From JBDSYA01 sp039925865 (GTDB lineage: Bacteria > Bacteroidota > Ignavibacteria > Tepidaquicellales > Tepidaquicellaceae), in the NCBI GenBank assembly GCA_039925865.1, contig JBDSYA010000247.1:1-19080 (forward strand): a stretch of 19,080 nt of DNA, read 5' to 3'. The notes below the pieces were generated by a model that was not told the DNA's origin, searched no databases, and saw only the letters and a program-made list of their open reading frames with translations. Of the stretch, positions 15,171-19,080 are shown piece by piece. Numbering within the stretch: the stretch's first letter is position 1; each line of letters opens with the position of its first letter. The translations under genes were made by a program, and so were the position numbers.

Positions 15171-15201
15171 CAAGGAACCTACATTGAATGTCGGTTCCTT
15201 G
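15171..15201 (-). terminator. Intergenic hairpin, attenuator or weak terminator
   Basis: CAAGGAACC and GGTTCCTTG form a 9-bp perfect stem, and the middle (ACATT/AATGT) can extend the pairing. It lies between the stop of the 123-aa gene and the start of the T9SS protein. No T-run follows, so it may be an RNA-processing or attenuation element rather than a full terminator. Confidence 0.45.
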
Positions 15202-15215
15202 TAATGTTAGATTGT

Positions 15216-15587
15216 TTAATAGTTCGGACCTAAAACTATTGTTTCATTATCGTCACTGTCATGATAATAATTCAATAAGCTTCCGGATTGACCATCATTT
15301 GGTAGTGCAGGATAATAAACATATACATCATAAGTGGCAGTAGCCAAAGTTATATAGCACCATCCATTTGAGCCTGTTCTGCCATCATAGACAGTTGTTC
15401 CACCTACCTTATAGAGTACTTGTGCATTTGCTTGTGGTGAACTTCCACCTGTCTGCATTACCCTTATATTTAAGCCAGGGAGTGGAAGTGGCTCTGCATT
15501 TGCTTTTGTCAAAATTGTTTCATTAAAAACAACTGCTGTAAATATTGCAATAATTAATATTGCCGGTATTAATAATTTCTTTTTCAT
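15216..15587 (-). CDS. Small secreted protein with carboxypeptidase-regulatory-like beta domain
   Basis: A 123-residue protein. Start chosen at ATG 15587, where an AAAGG ribosome-binding-like site sits 4 bp upstream and the peptide opens 'MKKKLLIPAILIIAIFTAVV', a typical signal peptide, with cleavage likely near 'KANA-EP'. The mature part has one Ig-like beta-sandwich reminiscent of carboxypeptidase-regulatory/CnaB-like domains: 'ANAQVLYKVGGTTVYDG', then 'TGSNGWCYITLATATYDVYV'. It ends with an Asp- and Tyr-rich tail ('YYHDSDDNETIVLG'). There is no sorting domain, so it is likely periplasmic or released. It precedes the T9SS FG-GAP gene in the same direction. Function unknown. Confidence 0.75.
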   Translation of the reverse strand: MKKKLLIPAILIIAIFTAVVFNETILTKANAEPLPLPGLNIRVMQTGGSSPQANAQVLYKVGGTTVYDGRTGSNGWCYITLATATYDVYVYYPALPNDGQSGSLLNYYHDSDDNETIVLGPNY

Positions 15588-15769
15588 TTTACCTTTTTCC
15601 TTTTTAAATTTAAGTTCAAGTAATGCGAATTGAAACACAATATAACTGAATTACTAAAAAACTATTTTAAGCTTAGTTAAATCCAAGCATTTAAATTAAT
15701 TATTTGCTTTTAAAAAATCTAAGGTGGTCTTATCATAATACCTCCGTTCGATAAAGGTTTATAATTATA

Positions 15770-15877
15770 TTATTGACTCCAATAAGCGTCTACAAGTATT
15801 AATCCGTCATAAACATAAATCCACCATATAATTGAAATGTACGACTTATTGTAAAATAAATTTTTAAGGTGCAATGA
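15770..15877 (-). pseudogene. Decayed partial copy of the 72-aa secreted-protein gene
   Basis: A 35-codon open stretch without a start reads '...SIIWWIYVYDGLILVDAYWS' then stops. It matches the C-terminal part of the neighbouring 72-aa protein ('KWWIYEYDEDGKLINVYPDE'), with the WWIY-YD core and matching bases around 'TCCACCAT'. The 5' part has lost the signal peptide, with stops in frame. Nearby are Shine-Dalgarno-like GGAGG sites followed by ATG and stops within a few codons. This accounts for the 350-bp gap 15588-15937; nothing else is recognisable there. Confidence 0.5.
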
Positions 15878-15937
15878 TCATATTATATCTCCTCCACCTT
15901 CATATTCTGTCGGATTTAAATTACTTAAAAAGTTTTA

Positions 15938-16156
15938 TCACTCTTCATCAGGGTAAACATTAATCAATTTTCCATCTTCATCATATTCATATATCCACCA
16001 TTTTCCGTTAATTAAAACCCGAACATATGTGTGAGTTTGTGTGGATGTAAAGATTTTTTTATCACTTTTAAATTCATTTTTAGTCGAATAAGATACAAGA
16101 TTTCCAAATGAAACTGAGTTAACCGTTAATAAAAAAATAATAATAATTTTTTTCAT
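15938..16156 (-). CDS. Small secreted peptide, 72 aa
   Basis: The N-terminus 'MKKIIIIFLLTVNSVSFGN' is a signal peptide. The mature part of about 53 residues is polar and Lys/Thr-rich, then has a compact motif 'YVRVLINGKWWIYEYDEDGK' and an acidic end 'VYPDEE'. An ideal ribosome-binding site (AAAGGAGG) lies 5 bp before ATG 16156. I know no family. The double Trp and Tyr-rich strand pattern suggests a small beta-hairpin domain. A degenerate copy of its C-terminal half lies 60 bp downstream, evidence of local duplication. The upstream region abuts the outer inverted repeat of the 508-aa gene element. Confidence 0.7.
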   Translation of the reverse strand: MKKIIIIFLLTVNSVSFGNLVSYSTKNEFKSDKKIFTSTQTHTYVRVLINGKWWIYEYDEDGKLINVYPDEE

Positions 16157-16189
16157 ATTTCCTCCTTTTGGGGGTTTAATTTAATTGTA

Positions 16190-16218
16190 ATTATAGGAGG
16201 AAGAAAAATTCCTTTGAA
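16190..16218 (-). promoter_or_regulatory. Possible promoter of the 72-aa gene
   Basis: Minus strand: TATAAT at 16195-16190, with TTCAAA 17 bp upstream at 16218-16213. The -10 is perfect and the -35 weak (4 of 6). The -35 ends 1 bp from the outer inverted repeat at 16220, so an insertion there would have replaced the upstream region. Confidence 0.4.
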
Positions 16219-16219
16219 C

Positions 16220-16352
16220 GGACACTTTACTTAAAATGTCGCTTAACAGTATGAACGATTATGTAGGTTAGTAAAAAACGTTTGAAGATTTGAGGAAATT
16301 TCCATAATTTAAGAAAAGTAACATAAATAATTGTCGCTTTTAAACATTTATG
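16220..16352 (+). repeat. Left terminal inverted repeat (outer and inner parts)
   Basis: Outer arm 16220-16244, inner arm 16329-16352. Both contain TGTCGCTT, the likely protein-binding core. The inner arm ends on the ATG of the 508-aa gene, so the repeat doubles as that gene's leader. Confidence 0.65.
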
Positions 16353-17876
16353 AATCATATTATATTTTCCATTATCAAAAGCTTTTCAAATAATGAGATC
16401 AAAAGATTAACAATTTTTATTGAATCTCCCTATCACAATAAAAGTAAAAAGCTAATATTATTTTTTCGAGAAATTAAAAAGTATTATCCAAACTTTGATT
16501 TTCAGAAATTTGATAAGGAAAGTTTAATGAAAAAAATTAATGTTAAGTTAAACTATAATGATTCTACTTTCAGAAATTTGATGTCTGATTTCACTAGTAT
16601 GGTAGGAAAGTTTATTACCTTAGAAAAATTTTTGGAGGATGATTGGGAGAAAAATGTATATCTATTAAAATCATTAACTGAAAGAAAGAACGAAATGTTT
16701 TTTGAAAAAAATCTTCTTAGAGCTGATTTTGAATTAAGCAAAAAAGGAATTGATAGTACCTACTTTTATGACAAAAGTGTTTTGGAGCTTTCCAAATTTA
16801 ATTTCAATATCCTCAACTTGAATGAAAAGTCTAAGGTCCGTATTGAAAGTAATACATCAATAATTTCATCTTATGTTATTTATCTTGTAATCTTTTTCAT
16901 TATGGAAGTGATTAATTCCTACCTTCATCTTACTGTTCATGAAGTCAAATATAAATTACATGATAAAAAAGGTTATGTATCAAAAATAATTCAAACAATT
17001 AATTTCGAAGAATTATTTAGACATCTGAAAGAATCCTCTCCTGATGCTTATGTGATTGGGATTTATTTGTCATTGCTGAATGCCTTCCGAGAAATAGAAA
17101 ATCCGGAAAAGTTCTTAAAATATAAATCTCTGGTGCTAAAATATTCCAAATGTTTTAGCAAAGATGAATTGGCCTATCACTTTTCCATGCTAATCTCCTA
17201 TTGCATTATCAGAAATTCAATAACACAATATCGATTTTATATGGACGATGAACTTTTCAAAATCTATAATATTTTTCTAAGGGAAAAATATTTTTTAGAT
17301 AGGAAGTCATTATACTTAGATGAATCACTTTATCGAAATATTATTATTACATCATTGCGTTTAGAAAAATATAAATGGACTTTTTCTTTTATTGAAGACT
17401 ATGCAAAATATTTACACCCGGAAAAGCATGAAAATTTAACTAACCTTTCTTATGCAGAATACAATTATCATAAGGGATCACAGACTTGCTCAACAGAGTT
17501 ACTAAATATCGCTTTTAATTATTTGAAGAAGATTCAAGAAGAATCATTCGTTATTAAATATGATATTAAAATTTTGTACCTAATGCTTTATTATGATCTA
17601 GATTATGTTGATGAAAATATGATAACACAGGTAAACAACTACAGAAAGTTTTTGAGGAGAAATAAATTAGTTTCAGAAAATCGTAAAAAAAGATTGAATA
17701 AATTTTTAAACTTATTTGAAAAACTGGTTTTCTTAAAAAGTGGAGACCATAAAATTAACATTTCGAGTCTATATATAGACATATTAAGTAGCAACGGACT
17801 AAATTATCATCAATGGTTGTTAAACAAGGTTCAACAATTTGATACAAAAAATACTCTAAAACTAAAATCCGTTTAA
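16350..17876 (+). CDS. Uncharacterised 508-aa helical protein inside inverted repeats
   Basis: A large soluble, strongly alpha-helical protein rich in Lys, Leu, Ile and Tyr, without a signal peptide. One hydrophobic stretch near 170-188 ('SSYVIYLVIFFIMEVINS') may be a buried helix. The N-terminus has the pattern 'FSNNEIKRLTIFIESPYHNK' followed by 'YYPNFDFQKFDKESLMKKI' and 'YNDSTFRNLMSDF', which I recall as the opening of an uncharacterised ~500-aa protein family common in Ignavibacteria/Bacteroidota; this is from memory. The remainder looks like helical-repeat (TPR-like) pairs. I see no DDE, HUH or recombinase motif, so it is not an evident transposase. The ATG at 16350 lies inside the inner inverted repeat; no Shine-Dalgarno is visible. 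Very low GC. Confidence 0.8.
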   Translation: MNHIIFSIIKSFSNNEIKRLTIFIESPYHNKSKKLILFFREIKKYYPNFDFQKFDKESLMKKINVKLNYNDSTFRNLMSDFTSMVGKFITLEKFLEDDWEKNVYLLKSLTERKNEMFFEKNLLRADFELSKKGIDSTYFYDKSVLELSKFNFNILNLNEKSKVRIESNTSIISSYVIYLVIFFIMEVINSYLHLTVHEVKYKLHDKKGYVSKIIQTINFEELFRHLKESSPDAYVIGIYLSLLNAFREIENPEKFLKYKSLVLKYSKCFSKDELAYHFSMLISYCIIRNSITQYRFYMDDELFKIYNIFLREKYFLDRKSLYLDESLYRNIIITSLRLEKYKWTFSFIEDYAKYLHPEKHENLTNLSYAEYNYHKGSQTCSTELLNIAFNYLKKIQEESFVIKYDIKILYLMLYYDLDYVDENMITQVNNYRKFLRRNKLVSENRKKRLNKFLNLFEKLVFLKSGDHKINISSLYIDILSSNGLNYHQWLLNKVQQFDTKNTLKLKSV

Positions 17877-17968
17877 AATATCTATTATATAAACTTCCTT
17901 ATTTGAATTACCACCTTTCTTTCACCTTTCGTCTTTTTCCAGCACAATTCCTTCAAAGAATATCTTAA

Positions 17969-18092
17969 CATAAATTTTTATGAGCGACAATTTTATGGGA
18001 ATTACGTATCATTTATAGCCAAATCTTTAAATTTTTATCTATTCACTTTAATATCCTGCGTTATTTGAAGCGACATTTAAGAAAAAGTGTCC
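17969..18092 (-). repeat. Right terminal inverted repeat (inner and outer parts)
   Basis: Inner arm 17969-17992 and outer arm 18068-18092, inverted relative to the left end. Read on the minus strand the inner arm also ends in an ATG (17971), which opens a 28-codon ORF to 17885 without similarity to the 508-aa protein; this is probably incidental. Confidence 0.65.
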
Positions 18093-18190
18093 TTACAATA
18101 GTATTTTCATTCCTCTTAAAATTATAGAAATAATGATGGAGGAGCATTTGTAAGATAAGTACTTACTTATATGCATTAACCAAAAAACAA

Positions 18191-18484
18191 ATGAAAAAAA
18201 CTAAATCACTTTTTTATTCTATTCTGTTTCTACTTTTTTTGATTTCAGCTTCAATCTCAGATAATCTTTTTCAAGGCAGAGTTGCTGATGATGCAAAGCA
18301 TAGTTCCGATGTGAATGTTGGGATGGCAAACTATCAAGTGCCAGAGTTCGCGGAGCTTGCTCGCATCATTGTGGAGTTAAGTTTTGGAAATACGATGATG
18401 GATCAGTGCAGAATACCGGAAGGTGTAACTAAAATTCCATCTCTGTGTGATAAGACAATGCACACAATAGAATTTAGGATTTAA
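18191..18484 (+). CDS. Short secreted protein, 97 aa, possibly truncated
   Basis: The N-terminus 'MKKTKSLFYSILFLLFLISA' is a convincing signal peptide (cleavage near residue 22). The mature part of about 75 residues is mixed polar ('VADDAKHSSDVNVGMANYQV', then 'EFAELARIIVELSF') with two Cys ('DQCRIPE', 'PSLCDKT') that could form a disulphide. It begins about 100 bp beyond the right inverted repeat. I recognise no family. The abrupt end and the gene-poor sequence after it suggest that it could be the start of a longer, now broken gene. Confidence 0.5.
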   Translation: MKKTKSLFYSILFLLFLISASISDNLFQGRVADDAKHSSDVNVGMANYQVPEFAELARIIVELSFGNTMMDQCRIPEGVTKIPSLCDKTMHTIEFRI

Positions 18485-19080
18485 TTTTAACATACCCAGA
18501 TACATTGACAGGGAAGAAGAAAGATAACACACCAATCCGATCATACTATTTATTCACAGATAAGATAAAAAACTATTTACCCAATTATTATTTTTATCAT
18601 TCGTTTTCCGAATCAATCACAAAAAACTTTACCCGTTCATTAAGATCTCAGAACGCTTTTCTAACATTCAAAAACAAAGTTATCATGGGTGTCTACCCCT
18701 ATTTAAATTAAATGCTATCATAGCACGAATCATGGGAAAGGAATGTATGTTAATTTCAAAATGTAATAAATAGTTTTATAGTTTAGAAGTTTTAGGGCGT
18801 ATATAGAATTTCAAGTATTGAGATTTACGGTCCTTCAAAATAATTTGTTATGTTAAGTCATTGTTCTAACAAAATCATCTTTGCAGTGAGTGATTGCTAT
18901 AATTTTCTGAATTTCAACAAATACAGAATGGGCATCTATTTTTTTAAATAGATATATTTGAATCTTTGAAGGAATTTTTTTCCTTAATATAAAAACAATT
19001 AGATCAATGAAGTTTATTAAAATACGGAGTAACCTGAAAATCCAAAAAAGAGTAGGGCAGGAAAGCTGAAAACTGAAAAT
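18485..19080. other. Gene-poor end of the window
   Basis: About 600 bp without a convincing gene. A 68-codon frame at 18505-18711 starts at TTG without a ribosome-binding site and has no recognisable pattern. Two AT-rich hairpins lie near 18934-18953 (ATCTATTT/AAATAGAT) and about 18969-18985 (AAGGAA/TTCCTT) and could be weak terminators. Confidence 0.5.

Larger units (their letters stand above)
16220..18092. mobile_element. Putative transposon-like element with two-tier terminal inverted repeats
   Basis: The unit is bounded by outer inverted repeats of 25 bp (16220-16244 and 18068-18092, 21 of 25 identical, both starting GGACACTTT and ending ATGTCGCTT inward) and inner inverted repeats of 24 bp (16329-16352 and 17969-17992, 21 of 24 identical, starting AATTGTCGCT and ending TTTATG). 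The outer-to-inner spacing is similar at both ends (109 and 100 bp). Some similarity between the pairs also remains ('GAAGATTTG' versus 'AAAGATTTG'). The only sizeable gene inside is the 508-aa protein. No clear target-site duplication is visible. It is either a non-autonomous element or decayed transposon ends around a passenger gene. Confidence 0.55.

Noticed and set aside
16350..17876. The 508-aa protein as a transposase of the surrounding inverted repeats
   Set aside because: I could find no DDE spacing, HUH, Ser or Tyr recombinase motif; it remains a passenger or unknown function until tested.
18505..18711. 68-codon open frame after the 97-aa secreted protein
   Set aside because: TTG start without ribosome-binding site, no recognisable pattern, AT-rich; indistinguishable from chance.
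1..19080. CRISPR array, rRNA or complete tRNA genes, or reverse transcriptase with retron-type RNA
   Set aside because: No regularly spaced repeats, no rRNA-like sequence, only the 3' half of one tRNA, and no RT motif (YxDD) in the translated proteins.

Overview
AT-rich bacterial chromosome segment, probably from the Ignavibacteria or a neighbouring Bacteroidota/Chlorobi-group lineage. The main evidence is a secreted FG-GAP protein ending in a type A type IX secretion (T9SS) sorting domain of the 'NFPNPFNPTT' kind, together with a decayed dockerin-like gene end. Most left-side genes have little or no Shine-Dalgarno signal. I judged this by reading the sequence only; no database search was possible.

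Left part (1-7350), ordinary chromosome: an incomplete gene cut by the window edge, a 52-aa coiled-coil ORF, an AI-2E/PerM-type membrane exporter, a dockerin-type pseudogene, a lone phosphoribosylanthranilate isomerase (trpF), a two-repeat DUF2061 membrane protein followed closely by an SRPBCC-fold protein, a small cupin, and an overlapping MBOAT/SGNH pair (AlgI-like O-acyltransferase plus membrane-anchored SGNH partner) that should O-acylate an exported polysaccharide.

Boundary (7356-7612): a terminator hairpin, a 45-bp 3' half of a tRNA-Thr(UGU) gene with no 5' half, and a short vestige resembling an integrase C-terminus. This looks like the displaced att end of an integrated element that extends to the right, possibly beyond the window.

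Island cassette (7794-12494, all minus strand): a tight three-gene operon encodes (1) a STAS-like + GHKL ATPase protein, (2) a STAS-like + degenerate phosphoribosyltransferase (PRTase)-like protein and (3) a calcineurin-type metallophosphoesterase fused to a PRTase domain with an intact PRPP motif. It starts behind a sigma70-like promoter. A fourth gene of unknown function has its own perfect TTGACA-N17-TATAAT promoter, a strong Shine-Dalgarno and a TTG start, and is followed by a strong terminator. A partner-switching (anti-sigma-like) sensor controlling a nucleotide or PRPP-dependent effector is a reasonable hypothesis. I do not recognise this as a named system, and it is the best candidate here for something undescribed, perhaps a stress or defence module.

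Right part (12500-19080), accessory: remnants of an insertion sequence and a second integrase-tail vestige, a 53-aa Cys-containing protein, the T9SS FG-GAP protein, small secreted proteins (one with a decayed neighbouring copy), and a 508-aa helical protein lying between two-tier inverted repeats (outer 25 bp, inner 24 bp, each about 85% identical). That layout looks like transposon ends around a gene that is not an evident transposase. A last short signal-peptide ORF and about 600 bp without a convincing gene close the window.
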